Part shown: positions 14,367 through 22,839 of the stretch, piece after piece
How positions within the stretch are numbered: the first letter of the stretch is position 1
How the letters are laid out: each line of letters opens with the position of its first letter
The notes under the pieces: model-generated
What the model was told of the DNA's origin: nothing
The model's database searches: none
What the model saw: only the letters and a program-made list of their open reading frames with translations
Translations under genes and position numbers: made by a program
Source of the DNA: CAYNJF01 sp964351745
GTDB lineage: Bacteria > Pseudomonadota > Gammaproteobacteria > Berkiellales > Berkiellaceae
Direction: 5' to 3'
Assembly: GCA_964351745.1 (NCBI GenBank)
Contig: CAYGPI010000021.1
Span: 1 to 30,650 of the forward strand
DNA length: 30,650 nt

Positions 14367-16100
14367 GTGATAAAAGCCAGAACGCTTATCATCCTTTGGG
14401 TTGGAAAACATTCTGTTTTGTTTGAAAAAGCATCCATCGCTTTAAAATCACTTTCCATTCACCTTTTGCAAGTTGAAAATTTATCACAGCCACTGCCTAC
14501 ATGTGATTTGTGTCTATGCTGCGAAGATAACCTCTCATTAAGAAAAGATTTTTTAAATCTTTTGCCGAAGCATGTTTCTGCATTGTTTTTAGATGTCGAA
14601 GATGAGTTATCTTTACTGAAGCTTTTGCCTGAATATTCTAATCATGACTACATCACGACACCCTACGATGATTCAAAGTTTCTTTTTAAGATAAAAAAAT
14701 ATCAAGCCATTTTAGAGACAAAGCAGCATGAGCAGTATTTGCTCAATCTCGCCAAATACGATGTCGTCACAGGGCTTGCCAATAGGCAAATGTTTTTTGA
14801 TGTGTATAGAGCGGCAAAAGCGAGAGCTAAGAAAAATCATAAGACTTTAGCGTTACTTCTTATAGAAATTCATAATTACCAGGTACTGCATTCTACTCTT
14901 GGGCATGATGCGCTAGATGATCTCTTAGAAGCCTTTGCAAAGAGATTAACTGATCATCTGAAAGACACGGAGTTAGCATCAAGATTAGGCACTGAAAAAT
15001 TTGGTATATTAGTGCCAGACTTAGACAACCCGACAGATGCTTCTGGTTTGGCCCAAGCACTGTATGACATTGTATCTAAGCCATTCATGCATAACCATGA
15101 GCAAATCTTTCTAAGAGTTGCCATAGGTATCGCTCTGGATCCTTTTGATACAAATACAAATCATGATATTGAAGGATGTGCTGAAATGGCACTTCTTCAG
15201 TCAAAGACCGACCATCATAATGCTTTTTGCTATTTTGAATCTCACATGCAAGCTTATGCGCACGAAAGGTTAAACTTGGAAAAAGGGCTTAAAGAAGCGC
15301 AGTCAAAGGGTGAATTTTCTTTGCTGTATCAACCTAAAGTCGGTGCCATGAGTGGTTTGATTGAAGGCGCAGAAGCCCTTTTAAGATGGCAGAGTCCTAA
15401 ATGGGGTATCGTGGCGCCAGATAAATTTATTCCTATAGCGGAAGAGGTTGGATTGATAGAAGAGATTGGCCATTGGGTTTTATCCAAAGCAGTAGAAGAT
15501 GCGAAAGCTTGGTTATCACAAGGTGTCTTTGATGACCAAGTTGTCGCGGTTAATGTTTCGGCCCATCAATTATCTCGTCCTGATTTTGTGGAGATTCTGA
15601 AAAATGTTTTAGCCCTTTATGAATTTCCAGCACAGCAGCTAGAGATTGAAATCACTGAATCTTGTTTAATGGACGACCCCGTATTTTGTGTCAACCAATT
15701 AAATCAAATACGTGATTTAGGTGTGCATATTGCGATTGATGATTTTGGAACAGGTTTTTCATCTCTCACGTATTTAAGATATCTACCAATCCATACTTTA
15801 AAAATAGATAAAAGTTTTGTTTCTGCGCTTGGTAAGCAAGATGGTGGCGAAGAAATTATCAAAGTCATATTAAGTTTGTGCAAGATTTTTAATCTCAATA
15901 CAGTGGCTGAAGGCGTTGAGACAGATGAGGAGCTTATTTATTTAAGAGCTCTGCAATGTGATACGATCCAAGGTTATTATTACAGCAAACCTATTACATT
16001 TGTAAAGATGGCACAATTATTAGCGAAACAACCCTTTGAAACGTTTGAACACACTCCTTTACAAGAATATGGTTCGCCGTTTAAAAAGCTAACCAGATAA
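14367..16100 (+). CDS. GGDEF-EAL protein, probably a c-di-GMP phosphodiesterase
   Basis: This 577-aa cytoplasmic protein has a receiver-like but degenerate N-terminal segment (about 1-120), followed by a GGDEF domain (about 128-288) and an EAL domain (about 300-555). The GGDEF motif is replaced by GTEKF (208-212), so cyclase activity should be lost. The EAL domain looks intact: EALLRW (336-341), ITESCLMDD, IAIDDFGTGFSSLTYL, LKIDKSFV, AEGVET and QGYYYSKP. The likely activity is c-di-GMP hydrolysis. The start is GTG; an in-frame stop at 14340 excludes a much longer N-terminus. No transmembrane helix is present. Confidence 0.88.
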   Translation: MIKARTLIILWVGKHSVLFEKASIALKSLSIHLLQVENLSQPLPTCDLCLCCEDNLSLRKDFLNLLPKHVSALFLDVEDELSLLKLLPEYSNHDYITTPYDDSKFLFKIKKYQAILETKQHEQYLLNLAKYDVVTGLANRQMFFDVYRAAKARAKKNHKTLALLLIEIHNYQVLHSTLGHDALDDLLEAFAKRLTDHLKDTELASRLGTEKFGILVPDLDNPTDASGLAQALYDIVSKPFMHNHEQIFLRVAIGIALDPFDTNTNHDIEGCAEMALLQSKTDHHNAFCYFESHMQAYAHERLNLEKGLKEAQSKGEFSLLYQPKVGAMSGLIEGAEALLRWQSPKWGIVAPDKFIPIAEEVGLIEEIGHWVLSKAVEDAKAWLSQGVFDDQVVAVNVSAHQLSRPDFVEILKNVLALYEFPAQQLEIEITESCLMDDPVFCVNQLNQIRDLGVHIAIDDFGTGFSSLTYLRYLPIHTLKIDKSFVSALGKQDGGEEIIKVILSLCKIFNLNTVAEGVETDEELIYLRALQCDTIQGYYYSKPITFVKMAQLLAKQPFETFEHTPLQEYGSPFKKLTR

Positions 16101-16121
16101 GTTGGCATCATTGATGTCAAC
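16101..16121 (+). terminator. Short hairpin after the GGDEF-EAL gene
   Basis: GTTGGCATC and GATGTCAAC pair over 9 bases with one G-T, around a 3-base loop, directly after the stop. There is no T-run, so the call is weak. Confidence 0.35.
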
Positions 16122-16188
16122 ATCTAAAGTGCTTGCAGTAGAAACCCACAAGCAAACCCGCCAAGTGCCCATGATCGTAGAGCTGTTC

Positions 16189-16938
16189 TTATTCTTGATT
16201 AGATTGGACAATATACCTTAGTGTTTCGCCACTTTGTTTCGCTGGCAGTTTCAGGATTTCATCAAACAGAGCGATGGTCATCTCACAGACCTTATCTTTA
16301 TCAATACGAGAATCTAGAGGGGTAGACAGAACATCAAGACTTTGTCCGTGCTCTTGTAACAATTGTGTATAAACATGGCTTAGGTATAGCTTAACTTCAC
16401 TAGATTGTGGTGTTGGTAAAGGGTTTTCATAAGAAGATTGGATGACTTTTGTAAGCGCTTCAATATCAGCACTGATTAAATCTTTATGTAAATACTCTCC
16501 TAAATTGAGAGGCTGTGATGTTGGGTATAAAAATCTGTGACAAAGACCGTACCCTTGTTTTTGTAGAGCTCTCATTTCATCTAGCGTTATCTTTGTATAG
16601 GCAATAACAGCCTCATTGTTAGCCATAGGGACTCTTTGAGAAACGATTTGATCCAGATAACCTCTGACTTTTAGCGTTAATTGGCCGACTTCGTGTTCGT
16701 TAGCCAGTGCGGACTTAATATCTGCTTCAATTCGAGTATACAGTTTGGGGTCGTGTTTTTTAATGATGTTGTAAAAGGGAATTTCTTCCATCATGATTTC
16801 AGGATTGTTTTTATAATACCAATCTGCGCCTTCGGCTTTAATAAGATGAAAAATAGCAACAATTGAAACGACAATGACGCACAAGGACAATATGTTTCTT
16901 GTTCTTTTGTCACTAAGTAGGGTGTATATAAACGACAT
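16189..16938 (-). CDS. Membrane-anchored protein of unknown function
   Basis: This 249-aa protein has one N-terminal transmembrane helix (about residues 15-33, LSLCVIVVSIVAIFHLI) and no cleavage site, so the remaining 215 residues probably lie in the periplasm. The large domain is mainly helical and contains two Cys, in GLCHRFLYP and KVCEMTIALFDEILKLP, that could pair. Near the C-terminus the sequence DEILKLPAKQSGETLRYI looks conserved-family-like, but I cannot name the family. The start has GGTGG upstream. It stands alone between the EAL gene, on which it converges, and the rhomboid gene. Confidence 0.65.
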   Translation of the reverse strand: MSFIYTLLSDKRTRNILSLCVIVVSIVAIFHLIKAEGADWYYKNNPEIMMEEIPFYNIIKKHDPKLYTRIEADIKSALANEHEVGQLTLKVRGYLDQIVSQRVPMANNEAVIAYTKITLDEMRALQKQGYGLCHRFLYPTSQPLNLGEYLHKDLISADIEALTKVIQSSYENPLPTPQSSEVKLYLSHVYTQLLQEHGQSLDVLSTPLDSRIDKDKVCEMTIALFDEILKLPAKQSGETLRYIVQSNQE

Positions 16939-17105
16939 AAGACCACCGGGACTGCATAGACATAAGTCATGCTACCAAGTGTAAGGAGGTCTGCCTATTG
17001 GACTTTAGTCGGGGTGTATATTGTAACAAGATAGTGTCGATCCAGCTTTGTGTCGTACGAATGATGGTAGATCTTAAAAAGGGGCTGCTATGGTGCTGAC
17101 GTTGA

Positions 17106-17699
17106 TTAGTTAAAATACACCAAAACAATAGGCATTAAGTACCTTGCAAGCACGCCTGAAAGCAAGCCCGTTAAGTGGCCCTCCCAAGATGTCCCTTCAT
17201 CTGAGGGTAAGATACTAAATAAGATGCCTCCAAAATAGTACAGAGCAACGCCGCCTAAAAGGATAGAGGTGAAGCTGGGGTTTTCATAGGCTGAAGCAAG
17301 TACATAGCCAAAATAGCCAGCTATGACAGCTGACGCGCCAATATGGTTACCTGGGCGCCCAATCAACCAAACAGCCGTTCCTGTTAAAAACATAATCAGT
17401 AGGGTTGACATAAAAAAGATGGGAAGGCCATCAGCGATTAAAAATAGTCCTAAAATGGCAAGAGGGATACTATTGAAAAATAGATGGTTAAAATTGGCGT
17501 GCAATAAGGGTGCAAACAAAATGCCAGGCAGTCCATAAATTTTTCTTGGGATGATCCCAAAACGAGTGAGAGGGCGGCCAAAAGCCCAGTTAAGTAAATT
17601 AAAGGCCCACAAGACCGCAATACAACCGAGCCAAAACCCGATATGCTCACGGCTTTGATCAACAAACAAATCTATTTCTTGACTTATTTGCTCTAACAT
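17106..17699 (-). CDS. Rhomboid family intramembrane serine protease
   Basis: This 197-aa protein has about six transmembrane segments. The rhomboid landmarks are all there: HANFNHLFFNS (His67, His72, Asn76), catalytic Ser123 in GASAVIAGY, and catalytic His175 in WEGHLTGLLSG. It cuts within or near transmembrane helices of membrane proteins; the substrate is unknown. Start ATG at 17699 has AAAGGAAG 3 to 5 bases upstream. Together with the M50 protease, the window carries two different intramembrane proteases. Confidence 0.9.
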   Translation of the reverse strand: MLEQISQEIDLFVDQSREHIGFWLGCIAVLWAFNLLNWAFGRPLTRFGIIPRKIYGLPGILFAPLLHANFNHLFFNSIPLAILGLFLIADGLPIFFMSTLLIMFLTGTAVWLIGRPGNHIGASAVIAGYFGYVLASAYENPSFTSILLGGVALYYFGGILFSILPSDEGTSWEGHLTGLLSGVLARYLMPIVLVYFN

Positions 17700-17821
17700 A
17701 GCTTCCTTTGTTGAATTTCGACTAGGTTCAAGTTGATCTACTTACTATCTTTGTTGGTCTTGAGTAGATTTTTAACGCACATGTTATGAATAATATAGTG
17801 TAAATATTGTTTTGTTGAAAG

Positions 17822-17852
17822 TGAATGCATGCTAAGTTGCTTAAAGCATTCA
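17822..17852. repeat. Inverted repeat upstream of the antiporter gene
   Basis: TGAATGC (17822-17828) and GCATTCA (17846-17852) are perfect 7-base arms with 17 bases between, ending 20 bases before the ATG at 17873. It could be an operator or a leader hairpin that affects translation. Confidence 0.3.
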
Positions 17853-17872
17853 TCGTTGGATTTTAATTAATC

Positions 17873-19555
17873 ATGGAATTCTCAATATTTGATACAGTAT
17901 TAATTCTTCTCATTGTTTCAATTATCACCTCCTCTATTTTCCAGAAATTCAATATACCTGTCATAGTTGGATACTTGGCTGTTGGCATCAGCTTAGGGCC
18001 GCATGCGATTGGGGTTTTAACAGACAATAGTCACGTTAGAGAGCTTGCCGAGTTTGGTATGGTCTTTCTGATGTTCAATATTGGCTTGGAATTTTCGTTT
18101 GCCAAGATTATTAAAATGAAGCGATCTGTTTTTGTTTTAGGTGGTCTTGAAGTCGCTTTGACTATTCTTTCAACGATAGGGATGGGACATTTTCTAAATC
18201 TTACTTTTCAGGAAGCTATTATTCTTGGCAGCATTATTGCCATGTCTTCAACCGCTATTGTTGTTAAGCAGTTAAGTAGCCAACGTCAACTAAAAACGAG
18301 ATATGGTGAAAACGCGATTGGTATTTTGCTCTTTCAAGATTTAGCAGTGATCCCTATTTTGATTTTAATTCCTAGCATGGTTGATACTAAAGGCTCCTTC
18401 CCATGGGAAGTTAGTCAGGCACTATTGACAGCAATATTGGCGATTGCTTTCATTTTCTTACTTGGTCGTAAAATTTTAAGACCAGTTTTCACACTGATTG
18501 CTAATATGCGTAATTTAGAGGTATTCACCTTAACAACCTTGTTTGTCACGCTTGCTGCAGCATGGTTGACTCAAAGTATGGGATTATCAATGACGCTAGG
18601 TGCTTTTTTGGCGGGAATGATGTTAGGTGAAACCGAATTTAGGCATCAAATCGAGAATGATATCAGGCCTTTTAGAGACGTGTTGATGGGCTTTTTTTTC
18701 ATCACGATAGGGAGTCAGTTTAGTGTTCAAGCAACGATGGAATTTTGGCCCTGGGTTCTTATTTTATTTTTAGCCTTAGTCTTGTTCAAAACAACCTTAG
18801 TCCTTCTTCTTGGTATAGTTTTTAAAGAAGGTAAGGTATCAGCTTTAAGAAGTGGCATCATTCTGGCTCATGGAGGGGAATTTGGTTTTGCCATACTCAC
18901 TCTTGCCTTAAGCTATCAATTGCTACCACCAGATTACGGGCAGGTGACTTTAGCGGCATTATTGTTAAGCATGTTGATAGCTCCCTTGATGATTCGATAT
19001 AGTTTAAAAATTGCTAATTTGTTTTTCTCTCAACCTGCGCCCAGTGATCCTCAACAGTTGGCACTTGATGGCTTTGTTTTAGATGCTCATGTGATTATTG
19101 GTGGGTTTGGGAGAGTTGGGCAAAGATTAGCGTCTTTTCTTGAAAAAGTTAATGTGCCGTATGTTGCCTTTGATCTTGATCCAAGCATCGTTGTAAAGGC
19201 GCAGCGTCAAGGAAAAAATGTTATTTTTGCAGATTTAACTCATCACCATACCTTTGAAAGGATCAATCTACAAAAGGCTAGAGCTCTTGTCCTTAGCTTT
19301 AATGATTCTGAGTCAAATATCAAAATTATTCAACAAATTAGAGCGCTCAATCGTAAAATTGATATTATTGCAAGAGCGCATGATGAAATTCAATCGGACA
19401 AATTGATACTATGTGGAGCGACAGAAGTCATTCCCGAAGTTTATGAAGCAAGTCTATCACTAGCATCTCGTCTGATGTCTATGATGGGGATTGAGCCGGC
19501 TAAAATTGATCAAATGCTTTATGAAAGTCGTAAAGACAGAGAATCAAGTTCTTAG
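17873..19555 (+). CDS. CPA2-type monovalent cation:proton antiporter with a TrkA-N domain
   Basis: This 560-aa protein has about twelve transmembrane helices in residues 1-385, with CPA2 signatures MFNIGLEFSF (68-77) and GILLFQDLAVIP (150-161, membrane acidic residue Asp156). A cytoplasmic RCK/TrkA-N domain follows, with the nucleotide-binding loop IIGGFGRVGQ (408-417) and FDLDPS. The layout is that of KefB/KefC and YbaL, which exchange K+ (or Na+) for protons and respond to NAD(H) or glutathione adducts. A TrkA-C domain is absent. It should contribute to pH or electrophile stress tolerance. Its stop overlaps that of the convergent phosphatase gene by 4 bases. Confidence 0.88.
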   Translation: MEFSIFDTVLILLIVSIITSSIFQKFNIPVIVGYLAVGISLGPHAIGVLTDNSHVRELAEFGMVFLMFNIGLEFSFAKIIKMKRSVFVLGGLEVALTILSTIGMGHFLNLTFQEAIILGSIIAMSSTAIVVKQLSSQRQLKTRYGENAIGILLFQDLAVIPILILIPSMVDTKGSFPWEVSQALLTAILAIAFIFLLGRKILRPVFTLIANMRNLEVFTLTTLFVTLAAAWLTQSMGLSMTLGAFLAGMMLGETEFRHQIENDIRPFRDVLMGFFFITIGSQFSVQATMEFWPWVLILFLALVLFKTTLVLLLGIVFKEGKVSALRSGIILAHGGEFGFAILTLALSYQLLPPDYGQVTLAALLLSMLIAPLMIRYSLKIANLFFSQPAPSDPQQLALDGFVLDAHVIIGGFGRVGQRLASFLEKVNVPYVAFDLDPSIVVKAQRQGKNVIFADLTHHHTFERINLQKARALVLSFNDSESNIKIIQQIRALNRKIDIIARAHDEIQSDKLILCGATEVIPEVYEASLSLASRLMSMMGIEPAKIDQMLYESRKDRESSS

Positions 19556-20493
19556 GTTTTTTGTGTGATCCACTCACTCCAAGGCATCTTTAAGTACTGT
19601 GGAGATTGTCTAAATTGATGAAAATCTTTGAGAAGTTGAAGTCTATCTTTTGCTGATTCTAACTTCCACAGATCTTGTTGTTTGACTGGTAGCTTTCTGA
19701 GATCTTTACCTCCAAAATAAGCTTGTCTTTCAATAATATCGTTTAATAGTAATTTGTCGCCATTTTTGATGATGTCATAGAGAACCATGAAAGTCGTAGC
19801 TCTTCCTTTGCCTGCGCGGCAATGGAAATGATACCACGCATTTTTGGGGCCAGTTTCCACTAAGTTAATAAGTTCATCCAGGATGTGATGATTAGGAACA
19901 TTTCTATCCACGACAGGAAGGCGAACGTAATGATAACCAAGACGATACGTAAGCTCGCTCTCTGTTTCTATTTGGTTTGATTTGACGAGCTCTGGTGTGA
20001 CTTCTTGAACCATACCTGATCTTTTGCGAACGATGTGGCCGACATGAAATTGGTTTTGCTTAACCAAATCACTGATCTGTTTTTTTTCTTTTTGGGTTAT
20101 CTCGCTCAGCGTCAAATGTTGATTATCAGCGTTATGAGGGCCGTACCAGCTTATGGCCTGGCCATCGACAAAGGCATGAGATTCAGAGCGAAGATCTATG
20201 ATCCATATATGTTTCTTCTCTCTTTCTTGCAAGGTTGTGAGCAAGTTTGATTCGCTAAACTGCCCACTGGCAGAGCTATTTAGTTTCTCTATACCATGGA
20301 TGAAATTGACGGGGGCTTGTGCTTGTTCGCACTTTGGGCACCGATAACTCTTTATTGTTGATGTATAGGTTTCATTATCAAAAACAAGGTTTAGAGATGT
20401 TGCGGTTGGTTGTTGGGCCATGATTAATCCTGAAAAAGAAATTAGAGTCAAACAAATAGCTGTTCGCCTTAGCCAACTGTGACTATGCATCAT
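19552..20493 (-). CDS. Exported cysteine phytase-like (tyrosine-phosphatase-fold) phosphatase
   Basis: Start ATG at 20493 is chosen (a GTG at 20499 is also possible); AAGGAAG lies upstream. A signal peptide (TAICLTLISFSGLIMA) precedes QQPT. The domain matches bacterial cysteine phytases such as Selenomonas PhyA: IIDLRSESHAFVDGQAISWYG near 98-118, the acid loop VVDRNVP (Asp196), the P-loop HFHCRAGKGRATTFM with Cys225 and Arg231, YDIIKNGDKL, and the C-terminal PWSEWI. These hydrolyse inositol hexakisphosphate; Legionella LppA is a translocated relative that destroys host phytate. Two Cys (CPKC, 52-55) form an extra knuckle. With a signal peptide it probably works in the periplasm or outside. 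The substrate is inferred from the fold; it could also act on phosphoinositides or phosphotyrosine. Confidence 0.82.
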   Translation of the reverse strand: MMHSHSWLRRTAICLTLISFSGLIMAQQPTATSLNLVFDNETYTSTIKSYRCPKCEQAQAPVNFIHGIEKLNSSASGQFSESNLLTTLQEREKKHIWIIDLRSESHAFVDGQAISWYGPHNADNQHLTLSEITQKEKKQISDLVKQNQFHVGHIVRKRSGMVQEVTPELVKSNQIETESELTYRLGYHYVRLPVVDRNVPNHHILDELINLVETGPKNAWYHFHCRAGKGRATTFMVLYDIIKNGDKLLLNDIIERQAYFGGKDLRKLPVKQQDLWKLESAKDRLQLLKDFHQFRQSPQYLKMPWSEWITQKT

Positions 20494-20642
20494 TAGCACT
20501 CACTTCCTTGCCATAAAAGTCAAATATACACCTATTTATAATTTTTGGATTTATTTCTGGATAAATAACCTTGTTGCGGTGCATCTTTGCAAGTGTTAGT
20601 GTGGTGAGTAGCTAATAAAAGTTTTCGTCTAGGAGGCATGTT

Positions 20643-21143
20643 GTGCCTAGGTTACTCATAATATTTTTGATTTCCCTTTATGTGCCACTAGCCAGTGCGG
20701 AGATAAAGCTGTATGCATGCACACAAGATGGCGTTTCACTTTTGCAAGACAAACCCATCGAGAACTGTGAAGATTTGCAAGTTTTTACCTATCAATCAGT
20801 CTACAAAGGCGACAAAAAAGCCACTCTAAGAGCTTCTGAGGAGGCATTCTTCAAACCAGAGCAATTGTCTCGAGAATTAGATGAAAAGCGATATATGCAA
20901 GTTGATGAGACTGTTGGTGGAGCTCTAAGTGTACGTGAGATAGATAGGCGCCGTGATGAATGTTATTTCTTTAAAGGTCGCATCAAGAATACATTGGTTC
21001 GAATAGAGAGAAGACCAGCAGATCACCTTGAAGTTAGAGAGCTAGTGGCGCAATTAGCATTAGATGCGAATCAGCACCAATACTACTGTGGCAAAGCCTA
21101 CCCAAACTTAACTCGGATCTTAGAGCGCGATCTAAGGTACTAG
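20643..21143 (+). CDS. Small exported protein of unknown function
   Basis: This 166-aa protein starts at GTG 20643, set by AGGAGG six bases upstream; the nearby ATG at 20638 is in another frame that stops quickly. The signal peptide LLIIFLISLYVPLASA is followed by EIKLYACTQDGVSLLQDKPIENC, which resembles the start of DUF4124-type periplasmic domains. The C-terminal part is helical and charged, with Cys at DECYFF and QYYCGKAY. It is divergent from the phytase-like gene across about 150 bases. No function can be assigned. Confidence 0.65.
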   Translation: MPRLLIIFLISLYVPLASAEIKLYACTQDGVSLLQDKPIENCEDLQVFTYQSVYKGDKKATLRASEEAFFKPEQLSRELDEKRYMQVDETVGGALSVREIDRRRDECYFFKGRIKNTLVRIERRPADHLEVRELVAQLALDANQHQYYCGKAYPNLTRILERDLRY

Positions 21144-21182
21144 TCAGGCCTTTTACAACACCAATTAAGCATCTTGTCATGT

Positions 21183-21226
21183 CGCGAACTTAAATATTGG
21201 TTCGCGCAACTTACTTCGTGTACAAT
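21183..21226 (+). promoter_or_regulatory. Candidate promoter with overlapping palindrome upstream of the LysE-type gene
   Basis: TTGGTT (21197-21202) and TACAAT (21221-21226) are 18 bases apart. CGCGAAC (21183-21189) and GTTCGCG (21200-21206) form a perfect 7-base inverted repeat that overlaps the -35 box, as expected for an operator of a local repressor or activator. Confidence 0.4.
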
Positions 21227-21262
21227 ACGCTGAAAACCACATACGTGTAAGTACCTCCAATT

Positions 21263-21907
21263 ATGATTCTACAAAAGCTTCTATTAGGCATCACGCTTGC
21301 TGCGCCCATCGGCCCAGTTAGCGTTGAAATGATCAAAAGAGGCCTTCAGGGAGGCTTCTGGGCCGCTTTCAACATACGTTTGGGTGGCGCAATAGGTAAT
21401 ACTTTGTGTTTACTTGCAGCTTTCTGGGGGCTTAATGCCATTCAAGATCAAACGCATATTCTCATATTATTAGGTTTGCTAGGTAGCTTGTTACTTGTTT
21501 ATATGGGGGGCACTAATCTTTTAAAAGGGATGAAGCCTATTAAGCTAGATAAGTCTTTTGAAAAAAACAAATCCGACAAAAGCTCTAAAACATTACTAAA
21601 AAGCCTAACTTTTGGTTTTATGCTAGCAATCTTCAATCCAGTTGCTGTTGTTTTTTGGTTAACAATTTTTGCTAATGACGTGCCACTAGAAGATTCACTT
21701 TCTCTAACTGATCTCTTTAATAATTTCTTTATTATTGGAGGTGTCCTTTTGTGGGGAGCAACTTTAAGTCTTTTGTTGGAGTTTGGCCGCCGCGCTGTAA
21801 ATCCAGCACTATTTAAGTGGGTTACCGTAGGATCTGGTGCTGTTTTGCTGTATTTTGGCTTCAAATATGGCTTTAATAATATCCAATCACTCATAAGCTT
21901 TCTATAA
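21263..21907 (+). CDS. LysE/RhtB-family exporter
   Basis: This 214-aa protein has about six transmembrane helices. The N-terminal signature LGITLAAPIGPVSVEMIKRGL and the mid-protein NPVAVVFWLTIFAN are typical of LysE/RhtB translocators, which export amino acids or related metabolites with the proton gradient. A charged cytoplasmic loop (about 95-115) separates the two halves. The start lacks a good ribosome binding site. Substrate specificity cannot be read. Confidence 0.82.
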   Translation: MILQKLLLGITLAAPIGPVSVEMIKRGLQGGFWAAFNIRLGGAIGNTLCLLAAFWGLNAIQDQTHILILLGLLGSLLLVYMGGTNLLKGMKPIKLDKSFEKNKSDKSSKTLLKSLTFGFMLAIFNPVAVVFWLTIFANDVPLEDSLSLTDLFNNFFIIGGVLLWGATLSLLLEFGRRAVNPALFKWVTVGSGAVLLYFGFKYGFNNIQSLISFL

Positions 21908-22022
21908 CTAATCATCATCACTTTTTGATGGGCAGCTAACATTTGTTGTCACGCAGCATGATGGCGTGTAACATACTGAGCTTCGTTTCTTACTCAATAT
22001 TATTTTGTAATCGGAGCTTGGC

Positions 22023-22607
22023 TTGTATCATTTTAGTTTGAAGATCTTGTTTGTGATAACCACATTGGTTGCACCAAATCTAGTTGTTTCTGGTTTAGAA
22101 GCTAAAATTATGTCTAATCAGAATCCATCTATTGAGATATCATCTTTTAAGACTTGCGGTGATTTTGCTCGGGCTGTCTATCCTCACGCCGTTGAAGCCT
22201 CAAAGAAAATTGGTGTTGATCCTAAAGTTCTTGTTGCTCAAGCAGCTCATGAAAGCAATTGGGGTAAAAACTTACCTTATTCAAAAGAAGGTCATAGTAG
22301 TTTCAATTTATTTGGTATGACAGCCAAGGCCAGTGTTGGCACTTGGACAACGACGACAGAATACTCAAATGGAAAGCGTAAAAAGGTCAAGGCATCTTTT
22401 AGGATCTATAAAAATTTTAATGAATCTTTTATGGATTATGCTCGTTTAATCTCAAATGCAAAACGTTATAAAAAAGCTGTCAATCATGCCCATGATCCGC
22501 TGATGTATCTCCATGCTTTACAAAAAGGTGGTTATGCGACTGATCCTTCTTATGCTAAAAAGATATATGACATTTTTAAAAGCCCAATCATTCAAAACTT
22601 AGGCTAA
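22023..22607 (+). CDS. Exported FlgJ-type N-acetylglucosaminidase (GH73)
   Basis: The 194-aa product is read from a TTG at 22023, supported by CGGAG six bases upstream and by the hydrophobic export signal that follows at once (LKILFVITTLVAPNLVVSGL). The rest is one glucosaminidase domain as in the C-terminal half of flagellar FlgJ: VLVAQAAHESNWGKNLP with the catalytic Glu77, FNLFGMTAK, WTTTTEYSNGKRKKVKASFR, FMDYARLISNAKRYKKAV, and a terminal GGYATDPSYAKKI. It should cut peptidoglycan glycan strands in the periplasm. There is no FlgJ rod domain and no flagellar gene nearby, so a general wall-remodelling role is more likely. Confidence 0.85.
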   Translation: MYHFSLKILFVITTLVAPNLVVSGLEAKIMSNQNPSIEISSFKTCGDFARAVYPHAVEASKKIGVDPKVLVAQAAHESNWGKNLPYSKEGHSSFNLFGMTAKASVGTWTTTTEYSNGKRKKVKASFRIYKNFNESFMDYARLISNAKRYKKAVNHAHDPLMYLHALQKGGYATDPSYAKKIYDIFKSPIIQNLG

Positions 22608-22792
22608 AAGAGTCTTTTTGGGTTCCGAAAGCCATGCAGCAAAGAGGTGCTTTGAGAGAAAATTTAGTCTCAAAAATCTAGTATCTTTAAGTTGACTACC
22701 ATCTCATGCAGCAGAAACGAAACGCTCTCCTAAGCCTAACAATCTCAAGAAATATGGTAAGTTTGGTAGAGGAAAGCGTCATAAAGATTCAT

Positions 22793-22830
22793 AAAAAAAA
22801 GAATGCCATGACATTGATCATGGCATTTTT
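22793..22830. terminator. Bidirectional terminator between the glucosaminidase and DUF4015 genes
   Basis: AATGCCATGA (22802-22811) and TCATGGCATT (22818-22827) form a perfect 10-bp stem with a 6-base loop, flanked by eight A (22793-22800) and by five T. It sits 10 bases beyond the stop of the minus-strand gene at 22840. Confidence 0.8.
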
Positions 22831-22839
22831 ATATTTAAA

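Noticed and set aside
20990..21015. GGTTCGAAT resembling a tRNA T-loop
   Set aside because: It lies inside a supported coding sequence, and no cloverleaf arms or anticodon stem surround it; no tRNA was found in any gap.
21499..21942. Minus-strand frame of 147 codons opposite the LysE-type gene
   Set aside because: The plus strand carries the LysE signatures and hydrophobic helices; the minus frame is basic and featureless.
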